DNA of 64,000 nt from JBJTUH01 sp044346175 (GTDB lineage: Bacteria > Cyanobacteriota > Vampirovibrionia > Vampirovibrionales > JAJTHC01), in contig JBIIZQ010000007.1 in the NCBI GenBank assembly GCA_044346175.1, positions 16,994 to 80,993 of the forward strand, written 5' to 3'. The notes under the pieces were generated by a model, which saw nothing but the letters and a program-made list of their open reading frames with translations, did not search any database and was not told the origin of the DNA. Position 1 is the first letter of the stretch. Each line of letters opens with the position of its first letter. Below, one piece after another: positions 10,231 to 19,617 of the stretch. The position numbers were made by a program, and so were the translations under genes.

Positions 10231-13200
10231 ATGACATTTTCGTCTTTAAACGCCTACTTTGAGCCACAGCCGCCACCTTCTCCAAAAAACAAAGGGGTCT
10301 CTTCCAGCCATGGCTCTGAGGACAAAACACAAGTAGCACCTCAACCATCTTCAGGAACACCAAACCTCAAAAAGGTTTCTGAAGCCCAAGGTGCCTTGAT
10401 GGACTATTTCAAAGCGCCTTCCAAAGCACAAAAGACGAAAAAGATTCATAATGACCAACTCATTCCTCAGCTCATGGCGGATATGTTAGCCAAAAGTCAT
10501 ACGGTCAAAAGTGATACGGCTAAAAGTCACACGGCACATACTGAAAATCGAGCGTCATCCGTGCCAACACAACCAGTCAAACAAGCATCACCCTCACTCG
10601 AATCCAAACTCCTTTCAGGACAAACCGCTACTGAAAAAACGACGAATTCCCAAACAAACAAAAACGAAAATGCCAAAGTTGCCCTTTCAGGGGAGCTTGC
10701 CAAACCCAGCACGCCTAAAAGCCAAAATACTGAAACCGACACAGACGTATCGGAAAATACACCGCAAGAAAAAACACGTCCAGATGGTCATCCTCTTCTA
10801 CATCCTGACCGTGCATTACCCCTACCCATAGCGACACTCACCAGTGCAGGGCGAGGCGTAGGGCGTTGGTTTACCGACACTGCAAAAGCACTCAGCAAAC
10901 CCGAAAACATTGTCTTGCTTGGAGGGTCTGCACTGGGTCTGGCTGCACTCGGGGCTATCAGTGCCCCTGCCGCTGCCACCGTAGCAGGGGCTTTAACCAT
11001 AGCGGGCGGGGTGGGTGCTGGGGTGAACGTGGTCAAAGGGGTTGGCAAAGCCATTGAGGCAAGTCAAAAAGGGGAACAGGGGAAAGATGATTACCTCTAT
11101 GCCATTGAAGACACCGCAAAAGCCTCTGTAGACCTCGGGCTATCGGCACTAGGTACCAAAGGGACTGCAAGATTAAAACAAAGCAAATCCTTGGTAAATA
11201 CTGAAAAACGCCTCACACAAATAAGCCAAGATATTGCCAAACTGAACCAAAATATGCTGGATGATGTCGCCCAAATTACACCTCGCAATAACCAAAAGCT
11301 TGCAAAACTACTTGCAGAACAACAACGTCTTGGGAGCGAAGCGGGACGACTCAAAACACAAACGCTTGTCAGTAAACTATCTCAAGAACGTTCAGGCTTG
11401 TTAGGGCGTGAATCTCAAATCAAATTGCTTGATGACCAACTCAATCACTTACCCAGTCAATCGCCCGCTCGAGCCTCGCTTGAAAAAACTCGGGGTCAGC
11501 TTGAAGCCCAACTCACTAAAAATAAGTCACAGGTTCAAGCCCTACGTGAGGAACTTTTTACGCAGGCAAATCAAAATATCAATAAACTTCAAGAGCGTTT
11601 AAGTGTTGGACAATCCACACTTAAAGCCCCTGGTATCGTGAAATACCAAGGCACCCCAGTTACGCCTAATGAACAATCCTACCGCACGTTACGTCAACTG
11701 ATGGACCAAGGCATTTATGTTGAATCACAGCTCAAACGCTCCACACGTACACTCGACGAGCTTCACACCCAACTTGCACAAGCGAGCCAAGGGGCAGACA
11801 AACACAAACTCACTCAAGCTATTCAACAGGAAGAAGCCCTCCAACAACACGCCCTACACATGCACCGTGCCTACAGTGATGTACTCCACACCCTTGACCA
11901 ACTCGACACCACCAAAGGGCTACTCTCTCAAGCCACACCCAGCCCCGCCGTCACACAAAGTCAAGGCATGCCCTGGCTTGAAAAAGGACTAGGACACGCC
12001 TCTCAAGAGGGTAAAAAGTTTGCGAATCACGCAAGCATTAAAGCCCTTGAAACACAGCTCAATCATCAACAAGCCCAACTCTCTCAAGCCTATCAACAAC
12101 TAAGTCAGCATCGTAGTCAACAGCTTGCAAGCTCTGGCATGACAAGCACGATGGGGACACCGACATCACATCCACGCATCCCAACAGCACAAGATGCCAT
12201 TGACGCATATAGACGATTTAAATCGTCCGATGTTCGTCTACAAAAAGCACAAAGCCAAGCTCTCGGAAGTGATATCGACCTTCACGAACTCACCCTACAA
12301 CGTAATGAAGCCTTGGAACAATACCTTGACCTTGCCTCCAATCCACAATTCAAACAAGCCGCACTCTCCCATGAACTCAGCCGTGCCAGTGAAAAACAAC
12401 GCCGCCTTGAAAACGTAGAAGCCCTCTTACAAGGAGACCCACTACGTCACCCTCACCCAAGCCAAAACGCCACACTGCTTGAAAGTGGTAAAGCATGGAC
12501 GCATGAACAACTCGCACGCCTTTCCAACGTCACACTTAACCAACCTGCCAAGACGCTAAGACAACTCCAAAACACTGGGCAGCAGTCCCTCAATCAGGTT
12601 GGGCTTTACGGTGGCGAAAGTCTAGCACCCTACGTAGCCCCCAACCTACGGCAACTCCAGAACACCCTTGGCGATAACCAAATTCGCTTAGCCGATGTGC
12701 GTGCAAGCCTTTCAGCCCCCACTTGGCAAGGAAAACCTCTTTCAAATGCTGGGTGGACACAACCCTTCAGTCAACCTTTCCGTGAAACATGGGATGCAGT
12801 TCGTATGCCTAGCAAAACACGCCACGAGGTTTCTCAAAGACTTAACCCCTTCAGCATGCAACACCAACCTCTTAACACGAACCTAGCCCCCACCTCACCT
12901 GCCACCAACACGCTTGGAAAGCTCAAGGGGTCTTTCACAGAAAGTACCAAAGGGGTAGGACAAACCTTTGAACGCATTGGTCGTTACGTCCAAAACCGTG
13001 GTTCCGAGCTAGGTCATTGGTGGCAACCCACACCAGAAGGCATCAAAGCCAACCCTTGGATGATTGCCAGTAGCCCCTTACAACCTCGTACCCTTGCAAA
13101 AGGCATCGCCGTGGGTAACGGCCTAGAGGGAATCCTCTCCAGTGTACAACCCACACAACCTAGCACATCCAATGTAACACCCTCGGTACCTCTAAGTACG

Positions 13201-13437
13201 ACCATCAGCAACACCAGCAGACCGCAAACCTCTTCAAAAGAACCCATGCTACGTAACGACACTGCCACACAAGAACAAGAACTTATCAGTAGTTTTTCTA
13301 AAACCCTTCAACAGCTCAAAGCTCAAGGACTCTCTGAAACCGAGATTGAAAAAGAAGCGGAAGCACTCCTAAACCAGATTCCACCTCCTATGCGTGCCGC
13401 ACTCCTTAAAGGACTCAACGACGACACCACGCTTTAA
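10231..13437 (+). CDS. 1068-aa unknown protein with hydrophobic hairpin and coiled coils
   Basis: Family not recognised. Residues 1-210 are low-complexity (Ser, Thr, Gln, Lys) and probably disordered. Residues about 225-280 form a hydrophobic Gly/Ala stretch ('LLGGSALGLAALGAIS' then 'VAGALTIAGGVGAG') that could be a membrane-inserting helical hairpin. About 300-760 is strongly Gln/Leu/Glu-rich with heptad-like coiled coil. The rest (760-1068) is Ser/Pro/Gln-rich, with a final charged helix ending in 'IPPPMRAALLKGL'. No signal peptide. The general plan (disordered head, hydrophobic hairpin, coiled coil) is seen in secreted translocators and effectors, but no family motif supports that. ATG start, weak ribosome site. 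It converges with the next gene, 42 bp apart. Confidence 0.75.
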   Translation: MTFSSLNAYFEPQPPPSPKNKGVSSSHGSEDKTQVAPQPSSGTPNLKKVSEAQGALMDYFKAPSKAQKTKKIHNDQLIPQLMADMLAKSHTVKSDTAKSHTAHTENRASSVPTQPVKQASPSLESKLLSGQTATEKTTNSQTNKNENAKVALSGELAKPSTPKSQNTETDTDVSENTPQEKTRPDGHPLLHPDRALPLPIATLTSAGRGVGRWFTDTAKALSKPENIVLLGGSALGLAALGAISAPAAATVAGALTIAGGVGAGVNVVKGVGKAIEASQKGEQGKDDYLYAIEDTAKASVDLGLSALGTKGTARLKQSKSLVNTEKRLTQISQDIAKLNQNMLDDVAQITPRNNQKLAKLLAEQQRLGSEAGRLKTQTLVSKLSQERSGLLGRESQIKLLDDQLNHLPSQSPARASLEKTRGQLEAQLTKNKSQVQALREELFTQANQNINKLQERLSVGQSTLKAPGIVKYQGTPVTPNEQSYRTLRQLMDQGIYVESQLKRSTRTLDELHTQLAQASQGADKHKLTQAIQQEEALQQHALHMHRAYSDVLHTLDQLDTTKGLLSQATPSPAVTQSQGMPWLEKGLGHASQEGKKFANHASIKALETQLNHQQAQLSQAYQQLSQHRSQQLASSGMTSTMGTPTSHPRIPTAQDAIDAYRRFKSSDVRLQKAQSQALGSDIDLHELTLQRNEALEQYLDLASNPQFKQAALSHELSRASEKQRRLENVEALLQGDPLRHPHPSQNATLLESGKAWTHEQLARLSNVTLNQPAKTLRQLQNTGQQSLNQVGLYGGESLAPYVAPNLRQLQNTLGDNQIRLADVRASLSAPTWQGKPLSNAGWTQPFSQPFRETWDAVRMPSKTRHEVSQRLNPFSMQHQPLNTNLAPTSPATNTLGKLKGSFTESTKGVGQTFERIGRYVQNRGSELGHWWQPTPEGIKANPWMIASSPLQPRTLAKGIAVGNGLEGILSSVQPTQPSTSNVTPSVPLSTTISNTSRPQTSSKEPMLRNDTATQEQELISSFSKTLQQLKAQGLSETEIEKEAEALLNQIPPPMRAALLKGLNDDTTL

Positions 13438-13479
13438 GGTGTGGTGTCGACTCAGGCGTTTTCTTTATGATGAAAAGAC

Positions 13480-14406
13480 TTAAGAGGTCTTCTCAGGAAG
13501 GGTATCGACCTGCACAGGCTTCTTTGAAAATACAGGACGATAATAGGCTTCAGAAGGCATGGCCTGCTTGTGAAAGACAGACTGGATGGCATTATACACC
13601 CAAGCTCTACGAGGATGCCAAGCTTTCTCGGAGGCGGGAAATTGCTGTTCGGTGGTCGTCAGCCAAGCTTTAATGGCTTCTGCCGTAGGGTCGTCAGGAG
13701 TATTCACTTTTTTCTCAATGGTTTGGTGTTGCAAGGCAATGGCTTCTTGATGGAAAGAGAGGTCAATCAAGCGTTGTAACGGGTGCTTTCCTTGATGAGC
13801 GGGTGAAAAAAGTTTGAACTGGGGGTTAAAATGATAGTGACTAATCGTAACGGCACGGTCTACACGGTCTTTATCATGGAACACCTCATGCGTTTGGTAA
13901 AACAAAGGACGCTCTTCCGTGGGGGTTCCGTTATGGAAATTTGCCAAGGCTTTCAAAGCCTGAGGGTCGGTATGCTTCCAAAGCGTGTAAACAGCCTTAG
14001 GCTTACCAAAAGCACGTGCCACCGCCGTTTGCACACCCGTTAGTGTTTGGTCAAAGAAGAGTTGTCCTGTTACAAGAAATTGGTTTTTCTTGGGGTCAGA
14101 AGTTTTAAACAGGAAGGTCTCTTTACTGTGTGCCAAGTGAAAATCAGAATCAAGGTAGTCACCCAAACCTTTACGATGGGGGGTGAAATGATGTGTTTCA
14201 TGTTTAGCCTGTGTTTTGTCAGACGCATCAGGCACATAAGCCTTTGCTTGAAATAAATCTTCCTCATGCTGATTGAGAACCCGAATCATGATTTTGGATT
14301 CCTGCTTGGAGGCACTTCGTCCAAAGCGTTCGGGAACCGTACGTACTTGCCCTACAGAATCGGAAACTGAGGGCTGAATCTGGGGTGCTACAAGACGCAT
14401 CATCAT
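13480..14406 (-). CDS. Hypothetical protein, 308 aa, MMM start
   Basis: Family not recognised. The protein starts with three consecutive ATG codons. Residues 1-35 look disordered (Pro/Ser/Val). The middle is a mixed alpha/beta soluble region with many His and Phe ('HFNPQFKLF', 'LFYQTHEVFHD') and no membrane segment or signal peptide. The C-terminus from about 225 is helical ('AEAIKAWLTTTEQQFP') and ends in a charged tail. Codon use resembles its neighbours. It lies alone, tail to tail with the 1068-aa gene and with 550 bp of non-coding sequence upstream, so it is probably monocistronic. Confidence 0.65.
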   Translation of the reverse strand: MMMRLVAPQIQPSVSDSVGQVRTVPERFGRSASKQESKIMIRVLNQHEEDLFQAKAYVPDASDKTQAKHETHHFTPHRKGLGDYLDSDFHLAHSKETFLFKTSDPKKNQFLVTGQLFFDQTLTGVQTAVARAFGKPKAVYTLWKHTDPQALKALANFHNGTPTEERPLFYQTHEVFHDKDRVDRAVTISHYHFNPQFKLFSPAHQGKHPLQRLIDLSFHQEAIALQHQTIEKKVNTPDDPTAEAIKAWLTTTEQQFPASEKAWHPRRAWVYNAIQSVFHKQAMPSEAYYRPVFSKKPVQVDTLPEKTS

Positions 14407-14608
14407 AAAGTGGTACCTTTATTACTACAGCCATAGGGACAGAAAAACAGCCAAAAAACTGGCTTTTAAGTATAATTTCAGCTTACTATAACCCACCCCT
14501 GAATCCCATAACCGCACCAACGTACATACCCAGTTGTAACAAATAGTAACAACTCCCCCTTCAAGCCCTCCTCACCTCGTAGGGTCAAGGAGCGTATGAC
14601 TTAACATG

Positions 14609-14683
14609 GTCATTTCGATGTAAGTCGGCATCCAGGAAGTGAGTGCAGGTGGATGGAGACCCCGTTACGCTCATCAGTATGAC
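14609..14683 (+). repeat. Degenerate REP/REPIN-like element
   Basis: Begins 'gtcatttcgatgtaagtcgg' and ends 'tcagtatgac'. The outer GTCAT...ATGAC arrangement and length (75 bp) match the intact copies at 47449-47615 and 63701-63778, but both internal hairpins have decayed. Confidence 0.65.
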
Positions 14684-14864
14684 AGGGTGCCGTATCAGTG
14701 AGGCAAAACACAAGGTCACATTATAAAAAAAGTCTTAATAACAGCATCCCAAGCTAAAAAAGTGTGTTTAGATACAGTATATAATGTCACAGAAGGTCGT
14801 ATCCAACCTTACTAGCGGCACGATGGTTATGTATGATACCCTTATTGAGTAACGCTTTCATGCG

Positions 14865-14895
14865 TTGTGGCTCACGTGTATAACCTGTGTATAAT
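14865..14895 (+). promoter_or_regulatory. Putative sigma70-type promoter of the peroxiredoxin gene
   Basis: A perfect TATAAT at 14890-14895 lies 65 bp before the start codon. A TTGTGG at 14865-14870 is a possible -35 box with a long 19-nt spacer. Assignment rests on sequence only. Confidence 0.4.
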
Positions 14896-14960
14896 CCGTC
14901 TTGTTTTTCATCTTTTTCCATCTCTCACAATCCTGAATCTCAAAGAAAGCACGAACTCTC

Positions 14961-15482
14961 ATGCCTCAAATCGGTAAAAAAGCCCCTACTTTTACAGCAC
15001 CTGCTTATGTGAACGGTCAAATGAGCGATGTCTCGCTTGAGAGCTACCGTGGCAAATGGGTCGTATTGTTCTTCTACCCTCTTGACTTTACCTTTGTATG
15101 TCCTACTGAAATCAAAGGGTTTAACGCTGCAGTGGGTGAATTTGACAAACTCAACACCCAACTACTTGCTTTGAGTGTTGACAGCGTCTATTCTCACCAA
15201 GCTTGGGTTCAAAATGGTTTAGGTGAAGTGAACTTCCCCATGGTATCCGACATTACGCACCGCATCAGCCGTGACTACGGTGTACTTTTTGAAGAAAAAG
15301 GGATTTCCTACCGTGGCGTATTCGTCATCGACCCTGAAGGTGTACTTCGTAGCTACGCCGTGAATGACCTCCCTGTAGGACGTAGCGTCGAAGAAGTTTT
15401 ACGCCTAGTGCAAGCTTTCCAATCAGGTGAACTCTGCCCCGTGGGCTGGACACCTGGTCAAGCCACGCTTGGCAAAGCATAG
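14961..15482 (+). CDS. 2-Cys peroxiredoxin (AhpC/TSA family)
   Basis: 173 aa. Reduces hydrogen peroxide and organic hydroperoxides in the cytosol, normally with thioredoxin as electron donor. The peroxidatic Cys47 lies in 'DFTFVCPTEI' with Thr44 and Pro40 of the PxxxT/SxxC motif, and the resolving Cys159 is in 'GELCPVGWTPG'. The protein ends soon after the resolving Cys without a C-terminal YF motif, and 'NGLGE' stands in place of GGLG. In this family such ends usually mean resistance to over-oxidation. Length is a little short of the typical 186-200 aa because of this. It is a single gene between a promoter candidate and a clear terminator. Confidence 0.95.
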   Translation: MPQIGKKAPTFTAPAYVNGQMSDVSLESYRGKWVVLFFYPLDFTFVCPTEIKGFNAAVGEFDKLNTQLLALSVDSVYSHQAWVQNGLGEVNFPMVSDITHRISRDYGVLFEEKGISYRGVFVIDPEGVLRSYAVNDLPVGRSVEEVLRLVQAFQSGELCPVGWTPGQATLGKA

Positions 15483-15509
15483 GTTTTAAGTTTAAAACCT
15501 CCCTCCGTT

Positions 15510-15546
15510 ACAAAAGCCCTTGTTGCATCGTCACAAGGGCTTTTGT
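15510..15546 (+). terminator. Rho-independent terminator after the peroxiredoxin gene
   Basis: Perfect 13-bp arms 'acaaaagcccttg' (15510-15522) and 'caagggcttttgt' (15534-15546) flank an 11-nt loop. The T-rich right arm supplies the U-tract. Confidence 0.85.
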
Positions 15547-15630
15547 GGTTTAATCTTTAGTAAAGGTACATTGTGAAAATCATCTAGGTACGAGTGTTTG
15601 GAGTCATAGTGGTTTAGAAATCATGGTGCA

Positions 15631-16560
15631 GTGGTGATACGTCATACGTTGTTAAGTCTCAATAAACATTTTCAAGGTTGGTTATCGCAGGTCGCACCAC
15701 CTTCAAACCAAACACAGTCAGCATCACAAGCAGTATCCCCTAGTCTCGCTTCGCCTCTGCAAGGCATGTTCACGCACCCCGAACGTCCGCAAATCTCAGG
15801 CAAGCCCCCTTCTGAAGATACCGAGATTCGTCTTTCGATTCAAGCAGGTACACTCCAACACATTGCCATCATTATGGATGGCAACCGCCGCTGGGCCAAG
15901 CAACGTAACCTCCCCATGGCACTCGGGCATGCCGAAGGTGTCAAAGCCCTTAAGCGTGTTGTACATTATGCGTGCCATATTGGCTTACCTCACCTGACAC
16001 TCTATGCTTTTTCCACTGAAAACTGGCATCGTGACACCCTTGAAGTCCAAGTATTGATGAAGCTTCTTGAAGCATCGCTCCAAGAAGAACTGGCTGAACT
16101 CCAAGCACTCGGTGTAAAGCTTCATTTTATTGGCAGACGACATCGCCTCCCAGCGTCATTACAAGCCATTTTGCTATCATGCGAAGAGGCCACCCGCCAC
16201 AACACGCAACTCAATCTGATTGTCGCCCTTGATTATGGTAGCCGAGACGAACTTGGGCTTGCCGTTCAAGCCCTCTTAGAAGAAGTGCATCAGCATCCAG
16301 AACGCTATGAAGCCCTGCAACACGCTTTATCACACGACCCACAAACCACACTACACGCCTACCTCCACACCCGTGGTTTTCCTGACCCTGACCTCATGAT
16401 ACGCCCCGGAGGCGAAACCCGACTCAGTAATTTTATGTTATGGCAACTCGCCTACGCCGAGCTACATTTTGTCCCTTGGTTATGGCCTGACATTGAAGCA
16501 ACCCATATCCGACAAGCTTGCGAGACTTTCCTCAAAAAAAGTAGACGTTACGGAAAATAA
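15631..16560 (+). CDS. uppS: Isoprenyl diphosphate synthase (UppS family)
   Basis: Cis-prenyltransferase that condenses isopentenyl diphosphate with farnesyl diphosphate to make the undecaprenyl lipid carrier for cell-wall synthesis. Hallmarks: 'IAIIMDGNRRWA' with catalytic Asp83, 'LYAFSTENW', and the C-terminal 'RPGGETRLSNFMLWQLAYAE' region that closes the active site. At 309 aa it is about 60 longer than usual, owing to a Ser/Gln/Pro-rich N-terminal extension of about 70 residues. The start used here is GTG at 15631. An in-frame ATG at 15766 would give a normal-length enzyme, so the start is uncertain. It stands alone, 187 bp before the two-component genes. Confidence 0.93.
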   Translation: MVIRHTLLSLNKHFQGWLSQVAPPSNQTQSASQAVSPSLASPLQGMFTHPERPQISGKPPSEDTEIRLSIQAGTLQHIAIIMDGNRRWAKQRNLPMALGHAEGVKALKRVVHYACHIGLPHLTLYAFSTENWHRDTLEVQVLMKLLEASLQEELAELQALGVKLHFIGRRHRLPASLQAILLSCEEATRHNTQLNLIVALDYGSRDELGLAVQALLEEVHQHPERYEALQHALSHDPQTTLHAYLHTRGFPDPDLMIRPGGETRLSNFMLWQLAYAELHFVPWLWPDIEATHIRQACETFLKKSRRYGK

Positions 16561-16746
16561 CCCATCACAAGAGGATAATAAAGGATGGTAAACTCGGCAT
16601 TTGAGAGAACTCCTTGTGTCATAAGCATGCTTTCGCTACGCTAGAGGCATAAACATTGTCCTGTCGTAGAGCGTCATGCCTCTATCATGTTTTACGCTCC
16701 TTCAATGAGCGGTGTACTGTTGGTACTTGGTGCAATCTAAGGTGTA

Positions 16747-17538
16747 ATGTGTATGATGATGTTGGCAAAAATTCTTGTTGTAGACGATGAGCAGGATATT
16801 GTTGCCCTTATTCGCTATAATTTGGTCAAAGAGGGCTTTCAAGTCGTAGTGGCGTATGATGCCACCACAGCAAATGACCTTGTTTGGAAAGAGCAACCTG
16901 ACCTTCTTGTACTTGACCTCATGTTACCAGATACCTCGGGCGTTAAGCTTTGCCAACAGCTGAAAGCAGAATGGCAGCATCGCATGACCGACCCTATCAC
17001 AGGTAAGCTGATAAAACCTTTACGTGTCTTGATGCTCACAGCCCGCACGGCAGAAGAAGACCGCATTTTGGGATTTGAATCAGGTGCAGATGATTATGTC
17101 ACCAAACCCTTCAGTCCTCGAGAACTGATTTTGCGTATCAAAGCCATTTTAAACCGAGACCCTGTTGCCGCAAGCAGACCCGCCACACGAACAGAAACAC
17201 ACGATGAGGATGGGACACTTAGCCTTGGCAACGGACGTTTAGTGCTGGACCCCCACGCCCACAGTGTCGTACTGGATGGCACAGCACTTCACGTAACCCC
17301 CATAGAGTATCGTATTTTAGAAACCTTGATGAAAACGCCTGGTAAAGTAAAGCGCCGTGAGCAACTCCTCATTGAGGTATGGCAAGACGCATCAGATGCT
17401 GTCATGGATAGAACGGTGGATGCCAATATGAAGCGTCTACGTTCTAAATTAGGGGAATGTCGTGACATGCTAGAAACCATTCGAGGGGTAGGATACCGCC
17501 TGAATCTTGATATTTTACATAAAAAGGTAAACGCCTAA
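16747..17538 (+). CDS. OmpR/PhoB-family response regulator
   Basis: 263 aa. An N-terminal receiver domain has acidic residues Asp13/Asp14, phospho-acceptor Asp57 in 'LVLDLMLP', the 'LMLTART' Thr region and Lys in 'VTKPFS'. A linker and a C-terminal winged-helix DNA-binding domain ('LTPIEYRILETLM'-like region, here 'VTPIEYRILETLMK', and 'TVDANMKRLRSKLG', 'IRGVGYRL') follow. It would bind direct repeats upstream of target genes when phosphorylated by the kinase encoded 55 bp downstream. The first 20 bases contain four ATG codons in frame, so the start could be 16747 or one of 16753-16759. The family resembles PhoB/RpaB; the stimulus cannot be read from sequence. Confidence 0.93.
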   Translation: MCMMMLAKILVVDDEQDIVALIRYNLVKEGFQVVVAYDATTANDLVWKEQPDLLVLDLMLPDTSGVKLCQQLKAEWQHRMTDPITGKLIKPLRVLMLTARTAEEDRILGFESGADDYVTKPFSPRELILRIKAILNRDPVAASRPATRTETHDEDGTLSLGNGRLVLDPHAHSVVLDGTALHVTPIEYRILETLMKTPGKVKRREQLLIEVWQDASDAVMDRTVDANMKRLRSKLGECRDMLETIRGVGYRLNLDILHKKVNA

Positions 17539-17593
17539 CACACCTCGTTAGGTAACGCTTCAAGATACCTTTTGCTGGGATGAGGAGTCTTTT

Positions 17594-18853
17594 TTGAGTA
17601 TGCGTCGTATGACACAATCTTACCGCCAACTTCGCCGACTGGTTACGGGTGAGCAGCAAGTCATGCTCTTGCTTCAAATGATTGAAGCCAGTGGGAACGG
17701 GGTGATGCTTGTTGAAGCCGGGGACAAGCTCAGGCTCCAATGGGCGAATGAAACCATGCTACATATGTTAGGGTTATCGCATCACCAAGAAGACATTCGC
17801 TCCCTTGCCCTTGATGCGTTTCATTTGCCCTATTTGGAAGCACTGAAAGAAGCCATGGCTATCGCTTCCGAGGACATGGAACCCTATGACCTTGAACTCT
17901 CCCATATCAATGCCACGCAACAAAGTGTTTACTACCTTGCACGGGTCATTCCTCTCACACAAAGTGCAGTGACTTTTCAGGAAGCACTTCAAGATGCCTT
18001 CGACGAATACAGCCCTTCAAACGTCGCTGAAGTGCATGGGCTACCTGCCTCAGGTGTAACCAAAGCTGACTCAAAAGTAGCCTCGTATGTCCTTACTTTT
18101 CGAGATATTTCCAGTATTAAAACAACCGAAAAAATGCGTCGTGACTTTGTGGCCAACGTGTCGCACGAACTTCGTACCCCTTTAAGCGTTTTAAAAGGCT
18201 ATGCCGAAACACTCATTGCTGGTGCATTAGAAGACCCCGAAACAGCAAAAAGCTTTCTGGAAGTCATTATGCGTCATGCCGACCGACTCACTTCCCTCGT
18301 GGATGACCTCCTTGATTTATCTAAAATGGAGTCACCCGATTTTCAACTAGAACTCTCCCCGCTGGACCTTAGCCCTATCGCCGAACGTGTCACGGCACTC
18401 CTTGAAACCCGTTTAACGGAAAAACACATTACCTTAGTCAATCAACTCTCTCCCGTTAGGGAAGTGTCATCAGAATCCACCTCAAACCATCCTAGCCTTA
18501 AAGTATGGGGACACGCCAGCAGTTTGGAACAAATTCTGGTCAATCTCCTCACGAACGCCATTAAATACACGCCCATTAACGGACGTATCACACTGGGTTT
18601 ACGAACCATTGGTGAGGAGTGGGTTCAAGTTTCCGTGAAAGATACAGGGGTAGGCATTGAGACCAAGCACATCCCAAGACTCTTTGAACGCTTTTATCGT
18701 GTGGATAAAGCTCGTTCGAGAGAGTTAGGTGGTACAGGCTTAGGACTTGCCATTGTGAAACATCTCGTACAACTTCAAAACGGTACCGTTAGCGTTACGA
18801 GTGTCCCCAACAAAGGGTCGGACTTTTCCTTCACACTCCGTATCGCACACTAG
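17594..18853 (+). CDS. PhoR-like PAS sensor histidine kinase without membrane segments
   Basis: 419 aa. The PAS-like domain spans about 25-175 ('ANETMLHMLG' ... 'YVLTFRDISSIK'). HisKA follows with phospho-acceptor His191 in 'VSHELRTPLS', then HATPase with the N box 'LVNLLTNAIKYTP' and G boxes 'DTGVGI' and 'GGTGLGLAIVKH'. No transmembrane helix is present, unlike typical PhoR, so it should be cytosolic or anchored by a partner. The TTG at 17594 is chosen because AGGAG at 17583-17587 is 6 nt upstream; an ATG at 17600 is the alternative. It forms a two-gene operon with the upstream regulator. Its last 4 bp overlap the convergent membrane-protein gene. Confidence 0.93.
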   Translation: MSMRRMTQSYRQLRRLVTGEQQVMLLLQMIEASGNGVMLVEAGDKLRLQWANETMLHMLGLSHHQEDIRSLALDAFHLPYLEALKEAMAIASEDMEPYDLELSHINATQQSVYYLARVIPLTQSAVTFQEALQDAFDEYSPSNVAEVHGLPASGVTKADSKVASYVLTFRDISSIKTTEKMRRDFVANVSHELRTPLSVLKGYAETLIAGALEDPETAKSFLEVIMRHADRLTSLVDDLLDLSKMESPDFQLELSPLDLSPIAERVTALLETRLTEKHITLVNQLSPVREVSSESTSNHPSLKVWGHASSLEQILVNLLTNAIKYTPINGRITLGLRTIGEEWVQVSVKDTGVGIETKHIPRLFERFYRVDKARSRELGGTGLGLAIVKHLVQLQNGTVSVTSVPNKGSDFSFTLRIAH

Positions 18854-19617
18854 GGATGGGTCGGGGGCTGGTGCTGTAAGCAGCTCGTCAGTTCAGGGTG
18901 ATTATCTCGTAGGAAAAACCCTAATACCTGATACCCCACCACCTCCGAGCGTAACACCACATGAACAGGCATCTCGCCACGACTCCCCTCTAAGAAAGTC
19001 TCTAAAAGAATGTCCTGATTATTGGCACTTGTCTGGTAAAACAAAACTTTTTTAGTTCCTAAACGCAACGGAGCCTCTTCTCCAAGGACTTGAGCGGCAC
19101 ACCCTAAAAGATGATGCCACGCCGTTGGATGCAACAGGGTATCCTGCACCCCTACGTGAAAAAGCGTACGTGTTACTTCGGAGGTAAGCTTTGAAGGGTC
19201 TGCAACTACAGACTGTAACAACGTTAAGACCGTATGAAGTTGAAGCTTTTGGTCGGGGGTAAAGCGACCTTCAGGCATAAACGTTTCCTGATAGAAAGCC
19301 ACAGGGTTCATTTGTAAGGTATCCTGCGATACCCAGCGAGTAATACCCCACCAGCAAGCGGCCCCTATACCAAGGAGTACCACACAAAGTAGTATCCCAA
19401 ACCAAAGGGGATGTCTGTAATGCCAAGGTCTATGCTTGTGACGTTGGGTCGTATTCGCTTGTTGTACGTAGGGGACTCGTGAAGGGGGCATCCCTTTCCT
19501 GTGAGGTCTATGCGGAGACCTTTCAGGCAAACTACGACGTGCGGAGGGCATGGATGAAGAGGGATTTTTCACTTGAGGGTATGAGGGTAAAAGCGTATCC
19601 GTTGCAAACATCATCAT
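18850..19617 (-). CDS. Single-pass membrane protein of unknown function
   Basis: 255 aa, starting MMM. A basic, Pro/Arg/His-rich cytoplasmic head of about 70 residues precedes one strong transmembrane helix (about 71-92, 'LWFGILLCVVLLGIGAACWW'). An extracytoplasmic domain of about 160 aa with no recognised fold follows. The ATGATGATG start follows directly on the TAA stop of aroE (TAAATG), so translation is probably coupled to aroE. The gene is the last of the ilvD-aroE unit and converges on the histidine kinase gene. Function unknown. Confidence 0.75.
   Translation of the reverse strand: MMMFATDTLLPSYPQVKNPSSSMPSARRSLPERSPHRPHRKGMPPSRVPYVQQANTTQRHKHRPWHYRHPLWFGILLCVVLLGIGAACWWGITRWVSQDTLQMNPVAFYQETFMPEGRFTPDQKLQLHTVLTLLQSVVADPSKLTSEVTRTLFHVGVQDTLLHPTAWHHLLGCAAQVLGEEAPLRLGTKKVLFYQTSANNQDILLETFLEGSRGEMPVHVVLRSEVVGYQVLGFFLRDNHPELTSCLQHQPPTHP

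Larger units (their letters stand above)
14407..14960. other. Intergenic region between divergent genes
   Basis: No open frame here looks coding. It holds a degenerate copy of the REP-like element (14609-14683), AT-rich sequence around 14720-14790 with a TATAAT-like hexamer at 14780-14785, and the better promoter candidate for the peroxiredoxin gene near 14890. Confidence 0.6.

Noticed and set aside
10511..13268. Several 60-135 codon frames on both strands inside the 1068-aa gene
   Set aside because: They overlap a long frame with consistent composition and have no ribosome sites or homology patterns.
16561..16746. Inverted repeat 'tagaggcat'/'atgcctcta' upstream of the response regulator as a Pho-box-like operator
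   Set aside because: It is an inverted, not direct, repeat and matches no Pho-box consensus; no support for an operator.
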